This document shows, one piece after another, positions 44,778-56,200 of a stretch of 64,000 bases of DNA. How positions within the stretch are numbered: position 1 is the stretch's first letter; each line of letters begins with the position of its first letter. The notes below the pieces were generated by a model, which was given only the letters and a program-made list of their open reading frames with translations, did no database searches and was not told the origin of the DNA. This DNA comes from Mariannaea sp. PMI_226 (taxonomy: Eukaryota; Ascomycota; Sordariomycetes; Hypocreales; Nectriaceae). Location: positions 558,001 to 622,000 of the forward strand of contig JANFOG010000010.1 in the NCBI GenBank assembly GCA_024336345.1, in the 5' to 3' direction. A program made the translations under genes and the position numbers.

Positions 44778-46342
44778 CTATGCCTTATTAGACCCAATGT
44801 AATTCAGCCAACCCTCGACATCAGCAACCAATCGTTCGCCCACACTGGCATCTACAATATGATCCTGGCAGCTCACCACAATGCACAGCCCTCTGTCCTT
44901 TACAGTTATTGTGCTCAGAGTAAACATGGCTGATACTATGTTGGCGCTGAGGGCAAAGCTGCCGCCTTGTATGGACCAGCCGTGATGGTCCGCCTTGGGT
45001 TGCCCATTGATCACCCCGACGTTTGTGACCATCCAGGAACTGACCCTGGGCTTCCTCGAAATGTCTATGTGGTACTTTTTCCAATCTCCGACCGCACCCA
45101 TCAGGCCAACTGTGTCGTTCTTCAACCCTAGATCAAGTCTGTCCTGGAGCTCTCCTCGTATAGTAATTGCAGCAGCCCACATCTCCTCTTCAAGAGCACC
45201 GAAACGCCCTTGCTCCGTCGCATTTTGAGCCAAGCCTCTCACTTTTTCTACTAAGTCCCTGCCGAACTCGTGCCTCAGCCTCGTCACATAGTTCCCAATC
45301 ATCCTGTTAGGCTCCAGCCAGGGGTAGTCTGGTGGACCAGTCTTGATAAAGCGCCTCAAATCCAAAGGCGTTGCTCCAACCATCGAACCTACCTTCTCTT
45401 CAGCCAATTGTGGTGCTAGCGACACAAACGCGATGCCATTCAAGCAAGCTGTTAGAGTTGTCTTATGTGATCGGCAAGACGAGAGGACTTTCTGGAGCAG
45501 GCTATTGTCGATCGTAAGGCTACGCATCTGAGTCTCACGTGGAGTCGGTGTGATCGGACCCCATGAAGCAAAAGAAGGGTCTGAAGCCAAGACAGGAGGC
45601 CTTAACTCTTTCCAGATGTGAGCAGCAGCGTATCTAGGAGTTATACGGTACTTTGCAATAACGTTTTGCGGCGGAACCATTGTCTCGACCGAGGCTGTTG
45701 AGTTGCAGATATGGTTGTCAAGCGCGGGCATCTCCGGCCCGTTTGTCAAGGTGCACAAGGCCTCTAGCAAGGTCTCGTGGAATATTTTACCTCCGACCCC
45801 GTCTGTGTTGGCATGATTCCACACAAATATGATCTCGAGCAGACCTTCGTGCTCGAGGTTCAAGACGGCCAGGCGCCAACCGGGCCGAGTCGCAAGATTG
45901 ACAAACTTGGTGTCCAGTTGCCGTGAGATTGTTTTCTTGTAAACTTCTTCATAGTCACTTTTGCTCTCAACAATCGTCCACTCAATGTGCTGAGATAGAT
46001 CAATATGGTCAAGTTGAACCCATGCCGGCTTCTTTGTGTCTTCGTCCACGAGCCCGACCTGAAGAAGAGGGTGCTGGCTGATTGTAGCCGCGACCGCAAG
46101 TTCAACCAAGTCTCTGAGCCTGCTGCGTGCAACTGGCTCTCGGAGGTGTTGCGGAATACTGTAGCGGCAAGTGATGCTGGTGCCGCAATAGAAGTCTAGC
46201 ACATACAATGCGTTTTGAAAGCGTTCACTAATTCAATCAGTTCTGGACCATTGCAATCAGGGATGGGTTTGGAGAGATCTTACAAAGGACCCAGCTTTCG
46301 AATAATACGCGGTTTTTCACCGTTCGAAACTGAGATCAGCAT
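44778..46342 (-). CDS. Alcohol acetyltransferase-like enzyme (HxxxD acyltransferase)
   Basis: Two exons: 46342-46284 and 46227-44778, with a 56-nt intron (GTAAGA...ATTAG); 1509 nt gives 502 aa. The first exon encodes MLISVSNGEKPRIIRKLGPF and joins in frame to ERFQNALYVLDFYCGTSITC, the conserved N-terminus of the ATF/AATase family. The active site HxxxD is NHANTDG (His158, Asp162). Later landmarks are GATPLDLRRF and SSWMVTNVGVINGQ. The family transfers acetyl or acyl groups from CoA thioesters to alcohols, including volatile alcohols and trichothecene or other secondary metabolites. No signal peptide. Its place beside a reductase and a Zn2Cys6 factor favours a small pathway. The acceptor is unknown. 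Confidence 0.85.
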
Positions 46343-47156
46343 TGTAGCCCGTCTTTTTTCTTTTCTTTTCTTTCTTTTCAACAGAATGATCTGTTTTTAT
46401 CTCGCTACTAAACTCCAGATGATGAGGACACTCGCTTCTTTTTAAAAGCATAGCGTGAGGGGTTTATACGGAATACGAGAGTACAATGTGGGATGCCCGT
46501 TGCCTTCAGTGAATGCTGGTTCGCCCATGTCAACTTCACGAAAATCGTGGCATTCCGCGCAATCATCATCCGACCAAAAAAATGGCAGCGCATTTCTCTG
46601 CCACTTTTTTCGATGCCAACAGGTAGCCATAGTCTCGGTTCTGAAGCCCGAAAGACTGAACGCACAAGCAGGCATCTCCGCCCTGGTAGTGCAGCACAGC
46701 CAGCCACCTTCGGTTTTCATCATGAGTCCGGGGCTTCAGCTAACCACTCCCCACTCTGGCTGCTGAATCAAAATAAGCTTAATCAAGGCATGCAAGTCCA
46801 AGGTAAGGCGCCGAAACAAGTGGCAATGTGCAATCGGGAAAGGCGATGGGGTAAATGCCGCTTATTGCGACGCAGTATCACGCATGCCAATGACATAGCC
46901 TCCCTCTATCGCCGCTGACACGCAACTCATAGCTTCTTCTCCTGAGCGGACACCACGGCCTTGGCAAGGCAGTTCCGTGATAAATTTCATCAACGAGATG
47001 AGCATTGGCTTACTCACTCTTCTCATGCAGTGTATCGTTATACATAATCGCCGAGATTCAAGGACACCGAACCCAAGGTAGGTAGGCAGGCAGATGTCAC
47101 TGCAGCTCCCATAGGCCTCTACTGTAACACCTCCATCTAACAACAGCCAATCACAA
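46343..47156. other. Intergenic: acetyltransferase promoter to tRNA copy C
   Basis: 814 bp. A pyrimidine run of T/C (46350-46382) lies next to the acetyltransferase start. The open frames at 46455-46918 overlap each other in several frames and look like chance. Confidence 0.5.
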
Positions 47157-47247
47157 TCCGGTATGGTGTAGTGGCTAACATTTCGCGCTCTCATTAACCT
47201 GAGGGATCAGTTCCGCGGAGCCCAGGGTTCGATTCCCTGTACCGGAG
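47157..47247 (+). tRNA. tRNA-Glu(CTC), copy C, with intron
   Basis: 91 nt; exons identical to the other copies; anticodon CTC at 47190-47192; 19-nt intron at 47194-47212, identical to copy F. T5 terminator at 47257-47261. The 5' flank CAACAGCCAATCACAA is shared with copy E. Confidence 0.95.
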
Positions 47248-48392
47248 TTGCCTATCTTTTTGGACAGTATCTAACTTGGTGTCCTTTTTGGTGGGCAACG
47301 GATCTTTTTGCTAAAAGGTGTTTCCTTACTTATTTATAAAAGGGCAAGAAAGTAGTGAGACACGAAGAACTAACCGCAGAGTCAGCTTTTAAGGCGGGCT
47401 TGGAAGCCACTTATCAGTTTCGGTTTCTTACTGGGTGATATCTATATATTCTTTTCGAATCAATAATGGCTTATACATCTCGTCTTATAACAAACTCGAG
47501 AATAGGAGCCTCTTTTTCATTAAAGCCTTGTAATACTACTTTATAAATAAGATGAGACTGGCCTCTTTGATATAACGGGCCATTGGACCCCTAGCTACTT
47601 ATCTAGTATGACCGTATTGGTCTAAAAATATAAATATTCCCCTTATAGTGTGTTGTTCTCTTAGTCAAAGGATCATACTATGCTAGTTGCATCATAGCCA
47701 GACGTTCTGATATTAGATTGAAGTGTTATATCGTATAGCTAGACTATATATATGGAGAATAAGTTCTACAAATAGCTAATCCCCGTACCGATTATGGATA
47801 GCACATGCCCGTAGCTGGGGATTGTGATTGGAGAAAAAAGTTGTAGAATCTTCATAATATCATTTTTGTCTTTCTGATTACCGAGGTCCTATAGGACATT
47901 ATACAAGCAGAAAGTCAGCCTTTATATATAAATTTAGACATAAGCTAGAGACGTAATCGCGAGAACCGTAATAACTTGATAATTCTTTTGCCTCAGCAGG
48001 TAAGTAGTATCTTTTGTGTGTATAAGTGAGAGATCCAATAGCCTGAGTTCTGGCAGACCAGATTAGTAGAATCGTGTGGCACGTATACTCCCATCTTTCT
48101 CCTCGCATTCACCAATCCATCGCTTAGGTTCTCATCTCCGAATGGAGCTACCGGCACCTCTTTCCCTACGTCTGGCTATTCGTAACCTTCGTCTTGCGAC
48201 GCCAGCCAGTCTTAGGGCTGCGGCTTGTGACAAGCGTCCTTTGTGTTCCCTCATACTTCTTTTCGACCATACAACTCTTCTTAAGGGATTCCTCCTTCTC
48301 CCAGCGGTCTACTGAACACTGTGATTGAATCCTGCCCGCATTGTGTGCTTAGGAGTAGATATTAAACTCCCGTACCAACAACCAATCACAAA
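47248..48392. other. TA-rich spacer between tRNA copies C and D
   Basis: 1145 bp. From about 47330 to 47990 it is very rich in TA steps with no open frame of note, then less AT-rich to 48350. It could be a mutated, unrecognisable transposon remnant; no ends or target duplications are visible. Confidence 0.45.
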
Positions 48393-48485
48393 TCCGGTAT
48401 GGTGTAGTGGCTAACATTTCGCGCTCTCATAACTTGAGAGATCAATTGATCCGCGGAGCCCAGGGTTCGATTCCCTGTACCGGAG
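48393..48485 (+). tRNA. tRNA-Glu(CTC), copy D, with intron
   Basis: 93 nt; exons identical; anticodon CTC at 48426-48428; 21-nt intron at 48430-48450 that differs from the intron of copy E by one base. T5 terminator at 48497-48501. Confidence 0.95.
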
Positions 48486-49150
48486 TGAATTCATCATTTT
48501 TGATGTTGTGGGCGTGTGTGCGTGCTACAGAATGTTTTTTTTTTTCTTCAAGCTTTCCGAAGTCTGTGGTTTAGATCCAGGGCAATGACTCGGCTGGTTG
48601 GTTACATAAAGAGTGGGCTACTAGGCATAGGTGGAGTCTGGGGCAGAAATACGAGTAATGCAGAAGTATTGAGGACGTTATGAACTTGCTATTAAAACAG
48701 GTCGATGTTTCGACAAAGGACAGGAAAGGAGATTTAGGTGTAAGAGCTGTCTCGATGAGTGAATATGGTCTTTGTTTATTTATTTCATTAAGCTACTGAG
48801 AATCTAGCAGCAAGCAGTAAGGGAGTGAGTGGCAATGAAATCATGATTGATGTCTTACTTGAAAGGCACGCTGTTAAAACACGTTGGTCTCGTAACTTAT
48901 AAAATAAATTATATGCTTACTGAAAAGCCAAATGGGAGAGATAATTAGTGTTTTTTATTAGCTTTAGCCCCAAAAAGAGGCAAAATTTATTATATCCAGA
49001 TATTAGTTTCACTCATTATTCAACTGAATGCTTGGTCCATCCATCCATCATCGATCCACGGACTATCCACCTCACCATATTACGTTACAAGACATATACT
49101 ACCAGCAGACTGCAAAAAGAGCAGTCAACTAAACATACAGCAAAAAGAAA
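48486..49150. other. Spacer between tRNA copies D and E
   Basis: 665 bp, AT-rich, with a T12-type run near 48535; no supported gene. Confidence 0.5.
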
Positions 49151-49243
49151 CTCCGGTACAGGGAATCGAACCCTGGGCTCCGCGGATCAACTGATCTCTC
49201 AAGTTATGAGAGCGCGAAATGTTAGCCACTACACCATACCGGA
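49151..49243 (-). tRNA. tRNA-Glu(CTC), copy E, with intron
   Basis: 93 nt on the minus strand; exons identical; anticodon CTC at 49210-49208; 21-nt intron at 49206-49186. T5 terminator (A5 on the plus strand) at 49142-49146. Its upstream flank repeats that of copy C and its downstream flank that of copy B. Confidence 0.95.
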
Positions 49244-49785
49244 TTGTGATTGGCTGTTGCTTGAATGAATTCAGTCCGTCGAGTTTCCCTCTATCAGAAG
49301 CAGGATAGCAAGTCAGTTTTACAACTGAGGTCTTGTACGTTGGGGGCACATAGTATCGAAGACTGCGTTTATCAAGTACGAAAAGAATAGCATTACTAGG
49401 AGTCAATTAGTTCTGCGGCCGACACGATTGCGTCCTCCGCACCTTAAATCTCTCAAGCAAACAAACCCCCTTCGAACATGGGCTGTTGTTGCCTTATTGA
49501 TACTGCATAACTCATAGAGAAAGCCACTTCATAGGAACAGCTCCAGAATGAATCATTAAGTCGGGAAAGTCTACACCTCTTCTCAAGTCAAACTAACGGT
49601 ACTCAGCTCGAGAGTATCCCATAAAGATCAAAGGCCTATATATAGTCCACCTTCCCGATACTCCCAAGAACAACCAGGCCATTTCAAGTCAACCAGTCAG
49701 TCCTACACCCAAACAACAAAAAGGAACAAAATGTCCTGATAGCGACCGACATAGATAGCATCAAGAGCACCAAAAAGAGAAACCT
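49244..49785. other. Spacer between tRNA copies E and F
   Basis: 542 bp, no supported gene. Confidence 0.55.
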
Positions 49786-49876
49786 CTCCGGTACAGGGAA
49801 TCGAACCCTGGGCTCCGCGGAACTGATCCCTCAGGTTAATGAGAGCGCGAAATGTTAGCCACTACACCATACCGGA
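49786..49876 (-). tRNA. tRNA-Glu(CTC), copy F, with intron
   Basis: 91 nt on the minus strand; identical to copy C including the 19-nt intron (49839-49821); anticodon CTC at 49843-49841. T5 terminator at 49772-49776. Confidence 0.95.
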
Positions 49877-50275
49877 TTGACACCTCGCAAGAAATACACA
49901 ACTATACGGGTGCAGCACAGGAATACGTTCTGTGAAAGAGAACAGGCTTAAAATCGCGCCCAGTTTACTCCGAATCCTCGCAGAGAACCAAGTAGAATGT
50001 AAAAAGCGATTAATTTATCGCCCCGTCTATGAATAATAATACATTCGCCGAGACCTTCATAAAGGTCTCTTGTCCTTTTAATTGTTAACTGGCCCTCATC
50101 TAGTAACGGCGATATAGGCGGTGTAGCTCAATGGCCCAAGCCTTAAACTTGTCCGTTCAGTCCCTCAAAAAGTCCAAAAACATGATACAAATGACCGACT
50201 CCCTTTCACTCCGCTGGCCTCCTTGCCCATCCTTTGTTATTACAAGCGCCGTTTGGCTCGGCGTTGGGGCTACAT
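49877..50275. other. Spacer between tRNA copy F and INO80
   Basis: 399 bp, the 3' flank of INO80; no supported gene. A GGTGTAGCTCAATGGC match to a tRNA D arm at about 50119 has no matching T arm. Confidence 0.55.
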
Positions 50276-53200
50276 CTAGAGGTCAATCATGCCGTCAGCG
50301 ATAGCGAGCCGTTGCTTTGCTGTCTTGGCTCGTTTGCTTGTCCCCTTGCCTCTGCCCTTCTTGCCTTTGCCTTCGCTTTCAGCCGGGGTGGCGGGTGTGG
50401 CTGTTCCAGAAAGCCCTTTCGAGCCATCATCAAAATTGCCCTCACCTAGTACTGTTAGATAAGTCGTCAAGAAAACTTTCGGGGTGAGTGTGCTTACCTT
50501 CATGATACATGTCATCCAGGCTGGCCGGGGCCTCGGCCTTGCGTCGCTTGCCACCCTTCTTCTTTTGTTTCTCAAATTCACCATTCTCGAGCATCTCCTT
50601 CTCTCTCTGTTCGATTATAGCAGCCTGCTCATCATCTGCCAGCCACATCGCGATATCGCGGTTACGGTTCTCGGGAGCACGACGGCCAGAGAAGTCAACG
50701 CTTGAACCGCCACCAGTAATGACGACGCGCTGAACTTCTTCCTTCTGCAGGGCACGCTTTCGAATACGTTCCTCAATAGTACCACGGGTGATGAGACGAT
50801 ACACCGTAACTTGCTTGGTCTGGCCGAGTCGATGGGCTCGATCCATGGCTTGAGAATCAATCGTAGGGTTCCAGTCAGAGTCGTAGAAAATGACAGTGTC
50901 AGCAGTCGTGAGGTTGATACCGAGACCACCAGCACGTGTCGAAAGCAAAAAGATGAAAATCTCAGGTCGAGTCTGGAAATCATGAACGGTATCTCGTCGA
51001 TCCTCCAACTTAGTTGAACCATCCAAACGGCAGTATTTGTAGTTGCGGTAGGTCAAGTACTCCTCCATCATATCGATCATACGGGTCATCTGGAAGTACA
51101 AGAGAACTCGGTGCCCCTCGTTCTTGAGCTTGAAGAGCAGCTCGTCAAGCTTAGCCAGCTTGCCACTGTCAGTGACAAATCGCCGCATTGAAGGAACGGA
51201 TATGTTGGTGTATCGGCGCTTCTCATGATCTGGTTTGGGAATCATGGCCCTGGTGGGATAGAGTTCCAAGGGGACCTTGTTCTCAACGAGAGCCTTCTCA
51301 TCAAAGATCGTAGGGCCGTAGAAGATCTTGCGAATGGTGGGGTTGAACAGGAGGTTGTTGCGTTCAGTGGATGAACCCTGTCCAATACACAATACATCGA
51401 TGGGTGGCGCAGAGGCGCGAGGTCTCGCGGCGGGTTCCAGGCGACCCAGGCTCGAATCAACGTACTTGGCACGAGCGACATTCATGAGCCGTTTGAGGAT
51501 ACCCTCGCTTGTGATATCTGCAACAGGTTCTCGGTTCTGTCGGGCTCGAATTTGGAAGAGGGCATGCGCAGGTGTATACTTTGAGTCCTCAAGCTCGCTG
51601 TATGCCACATTCATGTATCCAAGCCTGTCACTCTTTTGCAACTCCTTGGCAGCGCGAACAATGAGACTCTGGTGGGTCGCCTCGTAGACTTCGCCTGCTG
51701 TGGTATCCGCAAAGCGAAGCCAGGAGAACGCCTTGGAGCCGTCGGCGCTTTCCTTAATGTTCTCAGGAGTCCAAATGTTCATCATATGGTTGAGTGCTTT
51801 GTTTCGCCAGCCAGCTTTTTGATTGTCACGGCTAGCCTTCCACAGACGGCCACCCTCAGTCCATACAAGCCGAGGGAGCTCGTAGTTGATCAAGCTGCGT
51901 GTTGAGTAACCCACGGCGACGTTGTTGCCTTCACGAACAAACGAGGCTGTCTCGGCAAAATATGTAGAAGCGAATGAGGAAGTTACTTCCGCCCGCTCAA
52001 ATAGATCAGGGTGGTTACAGACCTTTCGGAACTGCATGACGAGATTCATCAAAGTACCCGAATCCTGGTCATCACCCATGGTCGCCTTTTCAACCAAGTC
52101 CATGATGTTAATCTGGTTGCGCAAGTTGCTGTAGTAGGCTCTCTGTCGGTATGTGAGGTTACAGAAAACATCCATCTCAATCTTATCACCAAGCTCCTTT
52201 TGTACGTGCTTCTTGACACGACGAAGCATGAAGGGCTTCAGAATCATGTGCAAACGCTTAAGCTGGTCCTCGTTGAGCTTGGTATTACTCTGTGCGTGAG
52301 ACTCGATATCCTTGGAAAACCACTCGCTGAATTCGTCATGGGAATCGAAGAGCGATGGCATGATGAAGTGGAGCAAAGCCCAAAGTTCTTGCATGTTGTT
52401 CTGGATGGGAGTACCAGTGAGGAGCAGTCGGTTGCGGCAATGGAAACCAAGCAGGCACTTCCATCGTGAACTCTGGGAACTCTTGATAGCCTGTGCCTCA
52501 TCCAGAATCATGTACTGCCAGCGCATCTTCTGAAAGTAGGCAACATCGGAAACAACAAGCTGGTATGAAGTCACACATACGTGGAAAGCAGCGTCCTTTC
52601 TATACGTGGAGTGTTTTCGATCCCAAAACTTTCGAAGAACCTTACGATCACCAGCACTACCCCAGTATGGGAGAATCTTGAACTCAGGAACAAACTTGGC
52701 GATTTCCTGCTGCCAGTTGTGCAGCGTGGAGGCTGGGGCGACCACCAAGAAGGGGCCCCAGATGTCGTGCTTCTCCGCGAGGTAGGCCATAACCGAGATA
52801 GACTGGACAGTCTTTCCCAGACCCATTTCGTCGGCCAAGATGCCGTTGATGCCCTGCTCGTACAAGTTGACAAGCCAGTTTAGGCCCTTGAGCTGGTACT
52901 CTTTGAGTTGGGCATTGAGCATCTTGGGCTGTTCAATTTCGACGTCGCCGAGTCCTGTGGGGTTCTGGAAGTTCATTTCACCCTCTTCGTCCATGTCCAG
53001 ACCTTGGTTATTGAACTGGCGAGCCTTCTTGCGAGCCTCCTCAATGGCATTTTGGGCATTGGCCATGGCTGCAGCTTGCAACTTCTCCTCGTCCTCCTCT
53101 TCGAAGGTCAGATTCTCGAAATTGGTGACCTTAGCACCCACAGCCACAGGCTCCTGGACATTCAACTTCTGCTCTGAGATCTGGTGAGGGTCTTTAGCGA

Positions 53201-56200
53201 CGTCAGGGTTGTCAGTGCTCCGTTCCACTTCATCCGTCTTGATCTTCTTGCCAATAAAGTGAGAGTACAGTTCCGTTTGAGAAATCAGGAAGTTAAGTTT
53301 CCTCTTCTGGCGAGCCGCTTCTCGATCGGCTTCCTCCTTTCGAGCATTCTCAATTTCTTGCTTCTCAGCTGCCTTGCGGAGATCACGTTCCTCACGTTCG
53401 TTACGTTTCCAGAAGCCCATCATGTCACGCATGACACGCTTGGCACGAGCCTGGAGATCTTTGGTGCCCTTGTTGGTACGCAGCTGCCAGCGCTTCGCCT
53501 CCTTAGAAGCAAGGATAGCAGTTTTCTTGAGATTTGAAGATTTTGTGGCATAGGAGTCAACAGCGAGCTTAAAGGTCTTGTTAACATCCTTTCGGGCCAT
53601 ATCTCGCCAAATTTGGTCGTAGATCTGGTTGTAACCCTTGGACATGAATCGTTTCTCATTCTCAGGGATGTCATCAACCTTCTCCTTTTCTTTTTCCTTT
53701 TCTTTTTCTTTCTGCTTCTTTTCCTTCTTCTCCTCCTTGGGCTCCTTGTTCTCCTTGTCCTTATCAGGTTCGGCATCGGCGCCCTTGGACTTCTTGATCT
53801 TGATACGAACGCGAGTTTCCTCCTTGGAAGGGAGCTCTTCGCCAGCATCCAAAGCAGCTTGGGCAGCTTCGGCTGAATCCTTCTCAGCTTGCTTCTGCTC
53901 CTTGGATTTCTTGGGTCTTGGTCCACCACGGCCCTTGCCCTTACGACCAGTCGGCGTAGCAGCAGCAGCAGCAGCACCGGACTCTGCATCAGAAGCTTGG
54001 AAAGATGACATGGTGCCGCCCTCGAGGTTGAGCTCCAGGTTTCTTGCGGGACCCTTAATGCCCTTCTGGAGAATGAGCTTAGTCTGCTGGGCCTTCTTGC
54101 TGGCGCGTTCGGCGTCTCGGAGATGTTTCTGGCGTTCTGTCTCATCCTCCGCTGCCTCCGCTCGTGCAAGAGCTGCCTCCTTCTGTTCCATAGTGACGGC
54201 CATGGACTTTTCGCGGCGACGTTTGCGTTGCATATCCTTCTTGCGCTCCTTTTCAGCGTACACTTCTTGTTCACGGACCTCATGCAAAGCATCGTCGTAG
54301 TACATGTCGTCGTATCGCCGCTTGCCAAGTTCAGAATGCTGTAGGAGCTTTTTACTAGCCACAGTGGCATATGTGTCTCGTCGTAGACGACTTTGCTCCT
54401 CATCCAGGTCGCCCATGACGCGACGTCGCTTGTGAGCTCGCTCCATGTATAACTTTTCGTCAAATTCGTCGGTATCTAGGGAGGCGGCATTGCTTTCGAT
54501 TTGTGCTTCAGCGTTTTGGATCTTCTTTTCCATCTCGGTCGACCAGGTCTTCGGCTTTGGTTGGCCGTTCGCTTGTCGCTTAGCGGCAGGCCTTGGGGTA
54601 GGTGATTCTTTCTTTATTGACGATCGCCGTCCGGTTTTAGGGGTAGCAGCCTCCCGGATTTCAGAAGCTCGACCCTTGGTCGACTTGCGACCGCCCCGTT
54701 TCTTGACTGGCTGTCGCTCTTTGGGAGCTTCAGGCTCGGTTTCGACATCCTTCTCGACCTCAGTATCGATATCACGATCGGGCATGGCCTCAACCTTTTT
54801 GGTTTCTCGCTTCGGTTCTGGCTTCGGTTCTGGCTTGAGCTCTGGCTTCGATTCAAGCTTTGATTCCAGCTTTGGCTCTGGCTTTGGTTCCAGCTTCGCT
54901 TCCCGCCTTGGCTCTGGCTTTGGGTCTGGCTTTGACTCTGACTTTGACTTTGACTCTGACTTTGACTCTGACTTTGACTCCGGCTTCGATTCTAACCTAG
55001 ACTCCTTGGCTGGCTCAGGTGCGCGTTCCTTCTCCACGACCGATGGAGGTGTAGCTTCTCGAGGCTTGGGTGCTGGCTCAGAGCTGGAGAGAATGTTGGA
55101 GAAAGACATGGGGTCGGCGGCTCGGCTAGGGGTCTGGTTTGTGTCAGCTATGATGAAAACACGATGCATCAAGCGATGAAAATGACTTACACTAGATACT
55201 GGCTTCAGGGGAGCGGGTGCAGCCAAATCAGACTTCCCAAGGGGAGGGAGGGCAGATGCCCCGTTGGTAGTAGAATTCATGCTGGTTGGCGCACCATGTC
55301 TCAATCCAGGCGAAGTCATATGAGATTGACCCGGAGGACTGTTGGAACCCGCTGGGCGCGAATGGGACACGGGGCTGTGAGCGCGATTGAAAGAAGAGGA
55401 TGCGCGAGGCGACGTGTAAGACCCGTTGTTATAATAGGGGGAAGCGTGTTGATCGGCCGATTGCGAATATGTGTATGCCTCACGGGCCTGTCGGCAGAGA
55501 AAAAAAAATCCAAGTCAGCGAGTGAGATGACGATTAGTTGGGGAGTATGCAGGGAGATGGCGATGGAGGTTGAGGGACAGAGATGGAAAGGACAGGAGGA
55601 CGCCAGATGAGTGATGATGGAAGGAATGGAATGGGAGAAATTTTTGTGGTGCGGGATGGTGCAGCCATTGATGGAGCCCGAGGTTTGAAGGAGGCGAGGT
55701 TAATGGGGAACGAGAAGCGCGATGGGGGGAGATTGAGGCCAGCACAAGTAATAAATCTGGCGTTGGCGTGTTGGCGTCCCTGGCGTCGGACTTGGGTGGA
55801 AAAAAGTGCAGTGAGAGCTTGAATGAATGGGTCAAAGGGGTTGACTCCAGGCTAAGACAAAAGGATACACAGGAAAATAGAAGTTTATCACAGAAAGGGG
55901 AAAAAGCGAAACGGGGGAAGGCAAAGGTAAAAAAAAAAAAAAAATTGCAGCAGAATGAAATAAGAAGGGATACAGTGAAAGAGAGAAAAAATATTGGCCA
56001 ACCTACCTTTGAGGGACTGGCCTGGGTCGCGTTGTGCCACGAAGATGACCCTGCCGTCTCAGAAACTCGACGTTCCTTGGTGGTGTCTGTTGTCGGGTCG
56101 TAGAAGCCGCGTGAGGCCGGTTTCTCTCGCGCGTGGTGAGGTTCGGAGGCGGCCGGGGAGTAGTATCCGGCCGGGGGGTGCAGCGGCGAGGCAGAGGACG

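Noticed and set aside
50115..50180. GGTGTAGCTCAATGGC, similar to a tRNA D arm
   Set aside because: No anticodon stem, T arm or acceptor pairing follows, so it is not a tRNA gene.
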